A stretch of DNA of 64,000 bases, taken from NCBI GenBank assembly GCA_033439265.1, contig JAVTVX010000004.1, positions 13,467,701 to 13,531,700 on the forward strand. Direction: 5' to 3'. The DNA is from Dillenia suffruticosa. Its lineage: Eukaryota > Streptophyta > Magnoliopsida > Dilleniales > Dilleniaceae. The notes below the pieces were generated by a model. The model did no database searches. It was not told where the DNA came from and worked only from the letters and a program-made list of their open reading frames with translations. Shown here one piece after another: positions 11,573 through 22,830 of the stretch (positions are counted from its first letter, which is position 1; every line of letters begins with the position of its first letter). The position numbers and the translations under genes are program-made.

Positions 11573-11602
11573 TTATTATTTAAAATGCATCTCCGCCACG
11601 TG
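11573..11602 (-). promoter_or_regulatory. Candidate core promoter: TATA-like box and G-box
   Basis: Read on the minus strand, a palindromic CACGTG (11597-11602) is followed about 15 nt later by a TTTAAATAA TATA-like element. A start near 11545 would give a CT-rich leader of roughly 320 nt before the ATG at 11225. bZIP and bHLH factors bind G-boxes. Function here is inferred from motif and position only. Confidence 0.35.
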
Positions 11603-11824
11603 TTCCATCTCACTAATAATTCTACATTTTACAGGGACCCAAACCCGCATTCCATTTTATCCCTTCCTTCGTCATCTGTCTTTTCTGAGTAATGCCACCG
11701 AAATTTATTAAATAAAAATATCTGAAAATAGATACACATGTTCTAACTCATTTCTCATACTTATTTATATATGAACAAAAGCCTTACCAATAAATATTAA
11801 ACTACTAATGATGACAATGACCCT

Positions 11825-12430
11825 TCAATCTTTGATGACCAAATTTGACTTGATGGTGAGCCATGAACAGAGTCTCGAAGCAATTGTTGGCGAGCAGGCA
11901 TTCTCATGACAACGATTCAGGGATGAAGCTATTGACCCAATGTAAGATTCATATAGTGTAGCCATTGCGACTCTACAACAAAGAATGCAAGGGGTTTTGA
12001 TAGCATAAAAGCCATGATCGAAAGGCTGGACTTGCAACCGAACATAGACCGGTGAAGGAAAGAGGAACGCGCCAGGGATGACGCCCGTGGCCGATCTACA
12101 CCACAAATAGTTCATGCAAATCGATGTGGTCTTCATGGCTACGGGGATTCTTCATACGAGGAGGATCTAGTTAGGGAAGGAAATAATAGGTATCAACAAG
12201 GTCAACAAGACTACTAAATGAAGGTTGAGATCTTTACTTTCAATGAAGACTTAAGCGTGGAGGAGTTTCTTGATTGAGTAAACTTGTATTGTATGTGATT
12301 GGTTATTTGAATACATAAACATGGGTCATCGGGTAATTGCCATAAAATTGCTTAGTTGACATTGTGGTCTGGTCGATTGATTACTATGTGGCTTGGATTT
12401 TTACCACTTTGACAACACATGAGCCAAAAC
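11825..12430 (+). pseudogene. Ty3/gypsy gag fragment, decayed
   Basis: Conceptual translation around 12220-12400 gives KVEIFTFNEDLSVEEFLD, then a stop, then WLFEYINMGHRVIAIKLL. This is the order seen in plant gypsy capsid domains (FxG, EEFLDW, FEYxxI, KLVAIKL, WW). Upstream translation (SLEAIVGEQAFS..FRDEAID) is low quality. Several stops interrupt the frame and no LTR, zinc knuckle or pol was recognised nearby, so this is a scrap. Confidence 0.45.
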
Positions 12431-13380
12431 AATACATTTGAGTATAGTCGTAACTAAATAATTGCAAAATTTTTGGTTATAGTAAGTGGATACCTATTGC
12501 TTGCAAAACGATTATTTGATAAAGAAGGGATGAAAATGTATTTTTTTTTTTATAGATATCTAGAATGATATTTTGAATAATTTGGTTCGAGTGTATGTAG
12601 GGGCTCTATTTAAGATACTGTTCTTCTAGTATAATATTTTTTATTTTTAATTTTTGAGCCTGATAATTGGTTAAAAGATTTAATATTATAACGATTTGGT
12701 TGACTGTATATTGAAAAAACGAGAAAATACGATGGAAGGAGGAATAATTCAAAGGTTGTGTTGATGGGATCAATCCAAAGAAGCGTGTTCTCATCTGACA
12801 TCTACGTTGAATGTTGATAGCCACCGATACTTACCCAACAGGGTAAAACCAAGGTGGATGGTCAAATTAAACAGTACTTTGGTTTGAGTAGTAAAGTTTG
12901 GTTTTGTATGCTCAACCTTTGCAGAAGTTGGTTTGGGGGGGTAGAACATGACGGGAGCAAAAGCTGAATTGCATGGTGCAGTCAATTTTGACTCCCCAAG
13001 GTTTGTTTTGCTTCAATTGGGACGTCTTACAAATGATTAATTAAGTTAATTGAGGAACAAAGTTTTATAACTACAAAATACAATTTTGGATTGGATTAAT
13101 TATTTAATTTATTGCCTATTTGTTGAGTTCATGACCCTACAAACATTACATGCATGAGGTCCCACATAACTTAAAGTTCTTGTAAATAAAGCCCCCCCAA
13201 AAAAACAAAGTAATGTTGTTTAGTTTTAAAAAGAAAAAAAAAATGATTTTGTTGGTAAATATACTCACGCAGCGCTTTTATCACAAAAGTAAAAGACATT
13301 TAAATTTAAATTTAAATCTAACATGAGATAATGGGTGGTTAACTCATTATCTCTACTCCCCTAAATCTATCCATTATATA
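12431..13380. other. Intergenic DNA, no gene seen
   Basis: AT-rich with T, A and G runs. Short minus-strand frames around 12606-12985 have no recognisable motif. Confidence 0.5.
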
Positions 13381-13760
13381 ATATGATTTTGATTATCTTC
13401 TTCAATTTGAGAAAATTGATGCATAATTGACACAATAGAAAACATACATGTTTATAAGAGAACTGAGTTTTTGAATAAACATATACTCTTTAGAGTGAGA
13501 TCTTTGAGAGTTTATAAAAAATTTTGTATAGAGAATTTTTTGTGTCATTTTAATCACTGGATTTATGGTTGTGACGTTGTAACATTACAGTGATAACTCG
13601 TTTGGAGTGGTTATTATCCTAACTGTGAGATCATCAAACAAGGCTTCATGGTTCCTAGATTTGCTACGTTTATTCACTGAGGTATACCTGTAAATATATT
13701 CTTTTAATTTTTTTGAAAAATTATTATACTTCCGCTTGTGTCAATTAAATCTAACAGATT
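13381..13760 (+). other. Possible U5 end of an old LTR
   Basis: The order gagatctttgagagttt, a mixed-composition block, then acttccgcttgtgtcaatt resembles the R-U5 part of plant copia LTRs. No second copy, primer-binding site or TG..CA boundary could be fixed, so this is a weak call. Confidence 0.2.
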
Positions 13761-13779
13761 TGAACTTCTAGACAGAAAT

Positions 13780-14600
13780 ATTAAAACCAATGTATTTAAA
13801 GGGATCAAATCTTAATTTTTTAAAAAGAGAAAATAAAATACTTGATTTTAGACAGAGAAAAACTATATTTAGTATATTTACATAAACAAAATTAAAAACC
13901 ATTGTATTTAGAGAGAGAAAATTAATATATTTAACTTTATTCGAGAAAAATTAATTTGATATTTTTTGGAAAGATAAAACTTGAAACCAATATTCTTAGA
14001 GAGAAAATATGAAACAAATTAAATTGTTAAAAAAATTATTGTAATTAGTTTTAGGGAGAAAAACTTTAAGTTTAGTTTTTCTTGTGGGATAAAATTACAA
14101 ATTGAATTTAATTTTTAGAGAGAGAAAACTATTTTGTTTAGTTTTAGAGATAAAAATTAAATTTGATATTTTTAAAGAGAAAAATTTTAAATCAATATAT
14201 GTTTATTGAGCGAAAATGTGAATCAATATGTGTAAAGAAAATATGTTTAGAAAGGGAAAATATATAAAAAAAAAAAAAAAATTGATTTTTAAATAGAGAA
14301 AAATAATGTATTTAGTTTTAAAGGAAGAAAAGTTAAAATTTTTTATTAAAGAAAAGGTTTAAAATTAATATGTTTAGAGAAATAAAATATAAAATAATTT
14401 AAAATTTAAAAATTGAGAAAATTAACTGTGCTTAGTTTAGAGAGAGAGAATGAACAAAATTTAATTGTTTTAGTGAGAGAAAACTTAAAAAAAAAATGTT
14501 TATAGGGAGACAAAATTTAAAATTATTTATCTTTTAAAGGAAGAAAATTAATATGCTTAATAGAGAGATTTAGTGTATTTAATTTGAGAGAGCTAATGTG
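13780..14600. repeat. Degenerate minisatellite-like array, TTTAGAGAGAGAAAAT motif
   Basis: For about 820 bp the sequence keeps returning to ttagagagagaaaat or ttagttttagagagaaa, separated by 20-40 AT-rich bases and variants of aaatcaatat. The spacing is irregular, at roughly 35-50 bp. No reading frame or element terminus is seen. Confidence 0.6.
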
Positions 14601-14639
14601 TATTCATTTATTTTCTTAAAAAAAATAATTGTCAAAAAC

Positions 14640-15600
14640 ATATATCCCACTGACCTTTCCTTTCCTCGACGATTATTTGCTGGCCCACATACGTAGCGTG
14701 TCCCTAATTAAACCATAACTTGAGCATTTCAAAAAACATTTTAGTGGCCCAAAATGTTTATTTTTTTGGTATTCTTATGATACTTACTCACATTTTGTGA
14801 ATTCGGAACTGAAAACTAAGAAAAGTGCTTGTTAAACTCCTTTTGAAGTTGTCATCAAACTCACTAAAGCCAAAGAACAAGATTTAAAATTTCAGATATT
14901 ACAAAATTAAAAAAAAAAAAAAAAAATCTCCAATGTGATGGGTATTTTTGCATAAAAATAACATTTTTCCTGAACTTAAGGACATGATCTCACTTGGGCC
15001 AATAGGATTAGGCTGTTGATTAAGTACAAAAGTTTTACAATCTTCCTTGTGGGTTGATCAACATGAGGGAAAATTTTAATTATATTATTATAAACAAAGA
15101 CCTAACAAATAAATTGGAAGAGGAATATACCATGTGGGCTCGCAGAAGGAAGCAACCTCCATTGCTCAACATCAAAATGTGCATCCCATATCTTTTTTTT
15201 TTTTTTTTTCACTACTGGTATTCGAATTTTACTTAATTAATTAGATTCGAACACTATAAGAGTCCATTTTAAGAGATTGACTCTTTCAAATTATTTTTTA
15301 CTATTTTCAAAATTCAAACTTAAAATATCTGATTAATGGAGTAGAATACTTTTGATTACTTAATCCAAATCCAAAAAAGTTTAGTTTTCCATATCAATCT
15401 ATCTAATAAGGAGGAACTTTGTGTGCTCATCGAAGTAAAGGTTTTCAAAGCTAATCCTTCTCAAATAACCAATGGAATTCCCACAATGTCCAAAGTAAAG
15501 GTTTACCGAAAAGTGTAAGATTATTCCTTTTTTTTTTTTTGTAGAGAGATTTGAACGGATTGAGAAAAGAGATTGTGATCATTAGACTGTTTTTTTAGAA
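14640..15600. other. AT-rich intergenic DNA, no gene seen
   Basis: Contains A and T runs near 14909, 15186 and 15530. Neither strand shows a frame of more than about 60 codons or a recognised motif. Confidence 0.55.
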
Positions 15601-15617
15601 ACCGTGTAAAATTATTC

Positions 15618-15759
15618 TATCAATGGCTAATTAACTCTGGATAAAAATCATTTATAAAATTATTCTATCAATGGCTAATTATAAACTATCATACATAAAA
15701 ATCGAATATAAAATCTTGTTTAAGGGATATAAGTATCCAGAGTTAATTAGCCATTGATA
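15618..15759. repeat. 26-nt perfect inverted repeat plus a direct copy
   Basis: Arm 15618-15643 is the exact reverse complement of 15734-15759, separated by 90 nt. A third, partial copy in direct orientation (aaaattattctatcaatggctaatta) lies at about 15656-15681. The short blocks acataaaa and attat also recur around it. This could be a small MITE end or a local inverted duplication. Confidence 0.8.
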
Positions 15760-16042
15760 ACACATCTTTTATGAATTATTATACATAAAATTTATAGAAT
15801 AAACTATCATCCCTCTCTCTAATTATTATACATAAAATTATTCTGGTCCCTACTTAATCGAACTTGGTGGAAAAACTAAACATAAAGAAAAAACCATTTT
15901 AAATGAATGGTTATTGTTCTCAACTTCAGCAACATCATTATCCATTTCATACCCTTTTTTGGGGTTTTCAAATTTGATACAACTGAGTAGAAAAAGGCAC
16001 ACCATTAAATGGGTGGCCACAAAGGCAACCCTCATACCTACA

Positions 16043-16048
<6 letters not shown>

Positions 16049-16103
<55 letters not shown>
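16049..16103. repeat. (CT)n microsatellite
   Basis: About 27 CT units. Ser-Leu open frames across it are artefacts of the repeat. Confidence 0.95.
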
Positions 16104-16104
<1 letters not shown>

Positions 16105-16727
16105 AATAATAATGGAAAAATAGAACTAATCCAAACCACAAGAGGTGGGGGCTTTTCCAATATAAAAGATGAATCGAACAGGGCTTTTGACTCTACTATT
16201 CTCCAACAAAAACATCAGCATCTTCTATTTTGCACAAATATAATGTCTCAGAATATAATCTGCACCAACAAATGACAAGATTTGAGATTTTTCAGTTAGT
16301 GCTTGGGTTGTCCTTATCCTCTAGTGAGCTTATAAACTAAGCCTTTCTTTTATATATATTCCGTTTCAGTTTAGGCACAGAATACCAAAAGAATCTGCCA
16401 ACAAACATGTGGCACTACAGACTCGAAAAGAGAGAAATTGGCCTCCATCCATTGGCTTTGATGTACTATGAGTGGCTTTTGTGTCGTGTTTTACTTGTGC
16501 ATATGTTCATAATGCCCCTCATCAAACATAGGCAACCATTTGATTAAACCAAAAAGTACTTTTTTTGGTTCCTAAAGATGATTACAACACAAGGACAAAA
16601 GACCATTTAGCAAAGTTTTTGGGTACTGATCTCCATTGCATCTTGCAGTAATTAAATGGGTAAAGAACTAGGAGGGTGGGGTAGCAGCTCGTAGCTTGGG
16701 AAGCAAAGTGGTGTGCACACTGATTGA

Positions 16728-17070
16728 CTAGCCCAGTTGTGTTTGGTTTCGCCATTCCTCCTTGGTAACTAGCCGTTCTGCCGAATGGGAATCCATTTCC
16801 ACAATGAGATTTCTAGCGCCTGAAACCCATCAATGTGAAGCCAATGGCTTAAAGCCGATAGCTTTGCGTTGGGCACCGAGCAAAAAACCATATTTGCGGT
16901 GAAGTCCATTGCCGTCCCTAACAAGGCCTCGGGCCGATGTTGATTTCTCTTGGCCGCTAGCATTACCATCCATGTTTAATTTGAGCCATCCTCTCGAAGG
17001 ATAATCCCAACTGATATTTCTGGAGATATCTTCCCCGGATACTTTAGCTTTCCAGGCATCTCCAATTTAT
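16728..17070 (-). pseudogene. RNase-H-like (RVT_3) domain fragment
   Basis: A minus-strand frame open from 17070, at the copia-1 insertion point, reads ...SWDYPSRGWLKLNMDGNAS..., then ARGLVRDGNG, and further on NLIVEMDSHSAERLV, ending with TAG at 16728-16730. WLKLNxDGxx, GLVRDxxG and VExDS are the first, second and later conserved segments of the plant RNase-H-like domain found at LINE C-termini and as free-standing proteins. One in-frame TGA interrupts it, and the usual LAELWA segment is degraded to LASH-stop-W. The upstream coding part is not found beyond the copia insertions at 24424. Probably a LINE remnant; a dead single-domain gene is possible. Confidence 0.6.
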
Positions 17071-17519
17071 TGAAGGAATGAAAGCCCACGTGGGGCATCT
17101 TTCCATATTTAGAAAAAAAGAAATTATCCCACTTTCCATATGCACAAATGGTAACTGATGAGATTTGAATTCTCTACCATTTGTGGTGACGGAGGAATAT
17201 GGAAACTAGGGTAAACCCTAGGAGGCACAATTCATTCCATGATTGCACAACAAGTGTGTAGAGGCACAATTAAGAGAGAGAGGGAAAAAATTCTGCGAAG
17301 AGAATTGCGTCACCGGATTTCGATTGAGGTGTCGTGGTGCTGCGGTGATAGCTCGACTTTCGTGGTTATCATCCCGACGGCGAGGTTGATTGATCGAGAT
17401 TCGCGGTTCCCCAGATCTTTTGCAATCTACTTTCAGAGGTATGCCCAAAAACCCTATCATTTTATGATTCCGAAAATTTTTGCACGCTTCCACATGTGTA
17501 TGTGCATATAAATCCAACA
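17071..17519 (+). repeat. Copia-1 5' LTR
   Basis: 449 bp, begins TGAAGGAATG and ends AAATCCAACA. It would supply the U3 promoter, R and U5. No clear TATA box was fixed. The last 40 bases resemble those of the copia-2 LTR, showing the two families are related. Confidence 0.95.
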
Positions 17520-17532
17520 TTGGTATCAGAGC
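17520..17532 (+). other. Copia-1 primer-binding site
   Basis: TGGTATCAGAGC (17521-17532), one base after the 5' LTR, is complementary to the 3' end of plant initiator-Met tRNA, the usual primer for Ty1/copia minus-strand synthesis. Confidence 0.95.
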
Positions 17533-18729
17533 GTAGGGTTGGATTTATTAAATAATTTTCGGAATATTTTTGGGTATAAAAATATGGGGTTGCAAAAATG
17601 GGTTTCGGATCACGGATGAGTTTCATGAATCCGAATATACCGTGACGTTACCCATGTCACGTAGATCTCAAATATAATTTTTTCTGAATTTTTGGAGTAT
17701 GTTTAAGCCATGAAAATTGAAGTTAAAGTTTTCAGCCCTAAGGGTGCTCAAAACTTAAAAACCTAGATCTATCCGTGTAGAGGGATTGTTGATCTAAATA
17801 AATAGCATATTTGTGTTTCATGTGCATTGATCTATGATTTGACATGCATTTTGCATTGATTGGTTGCCGAAAACTGGGATTTCCGACGAGGCCACGAAGG
17901 GCCAAAATTTGGATATATGATTCGCCGTGTTTAGGGCTTGAATCTTTCAAAAAAAATGGTTCGAAATATTTTTGGGAAGTCCAAATATATTTTCCGGCAG
18001 AAATCGTCGTAAAAAATTAGCCGGAAATGGGTTTTCGGAGAATCGGGTCAAAAAACCCGTTGCAGGACCCGTCGGGCGAAGAAGAACCGGCCCAGACCCA
18101 CGGGCGCGTGACACACACGCGCCAGAAGGCGCGTGAAGTGTACGCGCCACACAGGCGCGTGAAGCGGGATGGTGGTGGCGGTCGGGTCGGACCCTGACCC
18201 GAACCGACCAGCAAACCGACCCGACCGGGGTCAGACCCGGACCGTTGACCGGGTCGGTCGGGTCAACCCTGACCCGTTGACCGACCCGGTCTGACTTGGC
18301 TCAAGGCGGCTCAGTGCGTGAAGGCGCGTGAGCCACGCGCTGCGACTGGGCGCGCATGAGCCGAGCCGCGCGAGGCGCGTGGCAGCATGCTGCTGCCGGC
18401 ACGTGGCGGCGCGTGAAGAGCACCGCCGGCGAGCGGCGGCGCGTGGGGAACCCCGGCAGCGCGTCAGGTCGTCCAAAATTGATTTTTTCAATTTTTTTGG
18501 GGGTCCTATGTGCATATTTGTGACTATTTGTGGGATTTTGTGCACTGAATTAAAGTCCGAATGGTGAGATGAGGTCCCAGGTTGTGGTGTATGGTGTCCG
18601 TTGACTCATATGCTCACTTTGGGGTCAATACTCGATTCATTTTGGATTGTTAATTCGTAGGGTGCACGAAATTGTGAAAATAAGCATTATTAGTCACTAA
18701 TGTCTTTTTCTTTTTGTGTGACAGAGGCA
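17533..18729 (+). other. Copia-1 untranslated leader with GC-rich core
   Basis: Between the primer-binding site and gag lie about 1.2 kb with no long continuous frame. From about 18030 to 18480 it becomes strongly GC-rich, with many ggcgcgtga and cgggtc repeats. The copia-2 leader carries the equivalent block at about 29960-30380, so the block is a family feature. A ctttttgtgtgacag tract immediately before the gag ATG resembles a splice acceptor. Confidence 0.8.
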
Positions 18730-21700
18730 ATGGCTGCGACAAAAAGTATCGTACTTGATCTCGTTAAGGGAGACAAGTTGAACGGTGACAATTATGAGAT
18801 TTGGCACCGTAAAGTTCAATTTGTCTTCGAGGAGCAGGACCTAACGGAGGTTCTGTTACACGAGATGACAGACCCCGGGGTGGGTGATACGCCTCAGGCA
18901 AAACTGGATGAGGAGGCGTATCGTGCATGGAAGAAGAAGGATGGCCAAGCTAGGGTCATCTTCCTTAGCAGCATGCACGATGATCTGATTCTAGTGTACG
19001 AACAGTATCCTACTGCGATGTCGTTTTGGAGTGCTCTGAGAGAGCACCTTGGCTCCCGGTCAGTTCCTAAGCTGAGAATGCTGACTTATAGGTTTATCAC
19101 CTATAAGAAGAGATCCGATCATACCATGAAACAGCATTTGATGCATATGTCAAGTATGATCGCTTCTCTAAAGAACATGGGGGAGCCAATGTTTGATGAG
19201 TTTCAGGTACTGGGAGTAATCCAGTCCTTGCTTGACTCCTGGGATGTTGTAAAGACTTACCTCACGCACACTGAAAGTATTCGTACTTTCATGGACGTGC
19301 GTAGGCATTGTGAGCTCGAGGAAGAGCGCGAGGAGGTGGCTAGGTCGGTTTCTGGTCATACCTATGTGGCGGAGTCGAGTAAGGGCTCCAAGGGCGTCAA
19401 GCGCAAATGGCGCAAATATGACAAGAAACCTAGCCAGGCTAAGAGGAAGCCATCAGCAAAAACCGTTGATAGAGGGCAAACATGTAAGAAGAAGGAGCTC
19501 GACAAGAGCAAAGTCCGATGTTACGTTTGTGGCAAATCTGGGCATTTCGCTCGCGAGTGTGGCGAGCGAAAGGTATGTCCTTCTTCTTTACATGGTATGA
19601 GTTATGTTTCATCCACTGTGATGCTTACTAACTCTTCTCCTTTGTGGATTGTAGACTCAGGAGCCACCGACCATGTAGCTCGAGATAGGAGTGCATATGT
19701 GGAGTTCCGCTGATTGAGTCCCCAAGCGAGGAGGCTGTACGTGGGGAACGGAGCATTTGTGGTTGTGAAGGGGATTGGTACATGCAAGCTAATGCTGCCA
19801 AGTAACCAAGTCCTATACCTGCATCATGTGCTGTATGCTCCCGAGATTCGGCGGAATCTCATTTCTGTCCTTTGTTTAGATCGTTTAGGATACTCTGTCA
19901 TTTTCAGAAATTTGAGTATTTATGTCATTTACGATAACTCTGTTTTGTGTACTGGTTTAGTCCATGATGGACTTTATACGTTGGATTTGGTTTGCTTTAA
20001 TAAAATTTCTGATTTGTCTTCTATTGCGTATACATCTGATAGCGTGGTTGATGATGTTTCTATTTGGCATAGTAGACTTGGCCACATAGGGTAAGAGAGA
20101 ATGAACCGGTTAGCTACGAGTGGCTTGTTGGGCCCACTAACCCGGATCGAGTTGCCCTTATGTGAGTTTTGCCTAGCAGGCAAAGCAACGAGGAAACCAT
20201 TTGGAAAAGCAATGAAGGCTGGGACCCCATTGCAATTGATTCACTCCGATATTTGTGGACCTATGAATGTGAGAGCCCGAAACGGAGCCACGTATTTCAT
20301 TACGTTCATAGATGATTACACGCGTTTCAGTTACGTCTACCTAATCTCGCACAAGTCTGAGGCATTAGATTGCTTCAGGAGGTTTATCAGCGAGGTAGAA
20401 AACCAGTTAGACTTGAGAATTAAAACTCTCAGAACCGATAGAGGACGCGAGTACTTGTCTGAGGAGTTTAAAGAGCTCTGTTTCGAGAAGGGCATTATGA
20501 GACAGTTGACTATTCTTGCTACTCCCCAGCAGAACGGGGTAGCTGAGAGAAGGAATAGGACTTTGTTGGAGATGGTAAGATCGATGATGGCACAGGCCAA
20601 TTTGGCTATCTCCCATTGGGGAGACGCATTGTTGACTGCCGCTTACGTTCTTAACCGTGTTCCAACCAAGTCCGTAGTCAGTACCCCATACGAGCTTTGG
20701 ACAGGGAGGTAGCCTGACCTTAGCCATTTGAGACCATGGGGTTGTGCCGCATACGTTCACGATTCCTCGCACCCACACGGCAAGTTAGGCCCACGAGGAA
20801 AGAAATGTATCTTTGTAAGGTACTCTGAACATTCTAAGAGACATGTGTTCCTAGGTGAACGTACAGATGGCACGGTCTCCGAGATCGAATCTCGTAATGC
20901 TACGTTCCTGGTAAATGATTTCCCTAAGAGAGGCGAAATCGACCAGGATTTCACCTTTTATGAGATGGGTGAGCCTGACGGCCTAATTAAGCCTAGGGCG
21001 TAATGCTGCGTTCCTGGAAAATGATTTCCCTAAGAGAGGCGAAATCGACCAGGATTTCACCTTTTATGAGATGGGTGAGCCTGACGGCCAATTAAGCCCA
21101 GGGGTGGGACCCAAGAGCCTGAAAAGGATCTTGTTCCTAGTGGGAGTGACCCATCTCGAGGTGAAAAGGCTCCTCCTCCTCGTAGGAGTAGTCGGGGACA
21201 TATACCCCGACGTCATTTTCCGATAGAGGATGAGATCCTCATCGTGACTCCTGAGGATGATGAAGAACCTCAAACCTTTGAGAAGGCTCTCGGGAGTCCT
21301 ATGAAGGACCAATGGCTAGAGGCCATGAAAGTGGAGATGGAATCAATGAGGGTCAACGGGGTCTGGGACCTAGTTGACCTACCTGAGGATAGAAGGGCCA
21401 TAGGGAACAAGTGGGTTCTCAAAATCAAAAGAAAGGCCGACGGATCGGTAGAAAGATACAAAGCCCGTCTAGTAGCCAAGGGTTACACACAGACAAAGGG
21501 CATTGATTACGATGAGACTTTCTCCCCCGTAGTCAAATTTACATCGATCCGTCTACTCTTGGCGATTGTCGCAAGCATGGATCTAGAGTTGCATCAGATG
21601 GATGTAAAGACCGCTTTCCTTAATGGAAATCTGGATGAGGAGATCTACATGGAGCAGTCCTCTGGGTTCGTTCTAGTAGGTCATGAGGACAAGGTCTGTC

Positions 21701-22830
21701 GACTTCGGAAGTCGATATATGGCCTAAAGCAATCATCCAGGCGGTGGTACCTAAGATTCCACGAGAAGGTGATATCTTATGGTTTTACAATGATCGAGGA
21801 GGATCATTGTGTTTACTTGATACGATCTGATAACTCTTTTGTGATCCTGTCCCTGTATGTGGACGATATACTATTGGCTGGGAACAACATTCAGTATCTG
21901 ATAACGATCAAGGCTTGGTTGTCATTGCGCTTCGACATGATCGACATGGGTGAAGCTAAGTTCATCCTTGGAGTAAAGATCCAGAGAGATCGATCGAGAA
22001 GAATGTTGGCTCTTACACAAGAGACCTACATTAAGAAAATTCTCGAGCGCTTTGGGATGAGTGATTGTAATCCCATTGATACTCCAATCGCTAAATGTGA
22101 TGGTCTGAGTCTTGAAATGTGCCCGAAAACTCAGGAAGATATAAGGGAGATGCGTAAAATCCCTTATTCCAGTGCAGTGGGAAGTCTGATGTATGCGATG
22201 TTGTGTACACGACCAGACATATGTTACGCAGTCGGTCTGATGAGTAGATATCAATCAAATCCTGGAAGGGGTCACTGGAGAGCAGTGAAAAAGATTTTTA
22301 GATATCTTAAGGGAATTGCAAGCTACTCCTTGTGTTATGGGAGAGGTGATTTGCGCCTTATAGGATATTCAGACGCCGATTGGGGTGGTGATCTGGATAA
22401 CCGCAAATCGATATCAGGTTTTGCCTTCTTGCTCAATGGCGGTGCCATTTCTTGGAGCAACAAGAAGCAGACCTGTGTAGCTTTATCTACGATGGAGGCT
22501 GAGTTCGTGGCTTGTTCAGTCACAGTTCATGAGAGTGTTTGGCTTCGGAGACTATTAGATGACTTAGGGGTTGTGGCTGATAGTGGGAGGCCAGTGATGA
22601 TTTACTGTGATAATCAGGCTGCTATCGCCTATACTCGAGAGCCTAAGTATCATAGTAGAACCAAACATATAGACACCATATATAATTTTGTTAGAGACAT
22701 CATCGAGAAGGGTGAAGTGACCGTCAAGTACATCTCGACACATTGCATGGTGGCTGACCCCTTCACCAAACCCATCACTAGAGACTCATTTATAGCACAT
22801 AGAGAGACATTGGGTTTGGAAATATTTTGA
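18730..22830 (+). pseudogene. Copia-1 gag-pol, single frame with four stops
   Basis: One frame runs from MAATKS at 18730 to a final TGA. Gag occupies about 18730-19560 and ends in the zinc knuckle CYVCGKSGHFAREC (19519-19560). The aspartic protease motif WIVDSGATDH is at about 19645. Integrase has its HHCC finger (WHSRLGH, CEFCLAGK), then D (HSDICGP), D (RTDRGREY) and E (NGVAERRNRT), across about 20050-20712. RT carries KARLVAKGYTQ and the catalytic YVDD (21856-21867); RNase H has SDADW, MEAEF and YCDNQAA. Breaks are TGA 19711-19713 (protease), TAA 20092-20094 (inside the finger), TAG 20710-20712 (after integrase) and TAA 21001-21003 from a tandem duplication. Catalytic residues are otherwise kept, so inactivation looks recent. 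The start at 18730 is preferred over ATG 18700, which adds only nine residues from the pyrimidine tract. Confidence 0.93.
20893..21104 (+). repeat. 106-bp tandem duplication inside copia-1 pol
   Basis: The block starting cgtaatgct at 20893 is repeated from 20999, between integrase and RT. The second copy differs by two substitutions and one 1-bp deletion near its end, so the net insertion is 105 bp. Frame is lost through most of copy 2, with a TAA at 21001-21003, and regained at the 1-bp deletion. Confidence 0.9.

Noticed and set aside
15914..16275. Frames of 63 and 88 codons with long Ser-Leu runs
   Set aside because: Artefacts of the (CT)n tract at 16049-16103.
17218..17520. About 90-100-codon frames on both strands, repeated near 24122-24424
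   Set aside because: They lie entirely in the two copia-1 LTRs; duplication of the frame reflects LTR duplication, not a gene.
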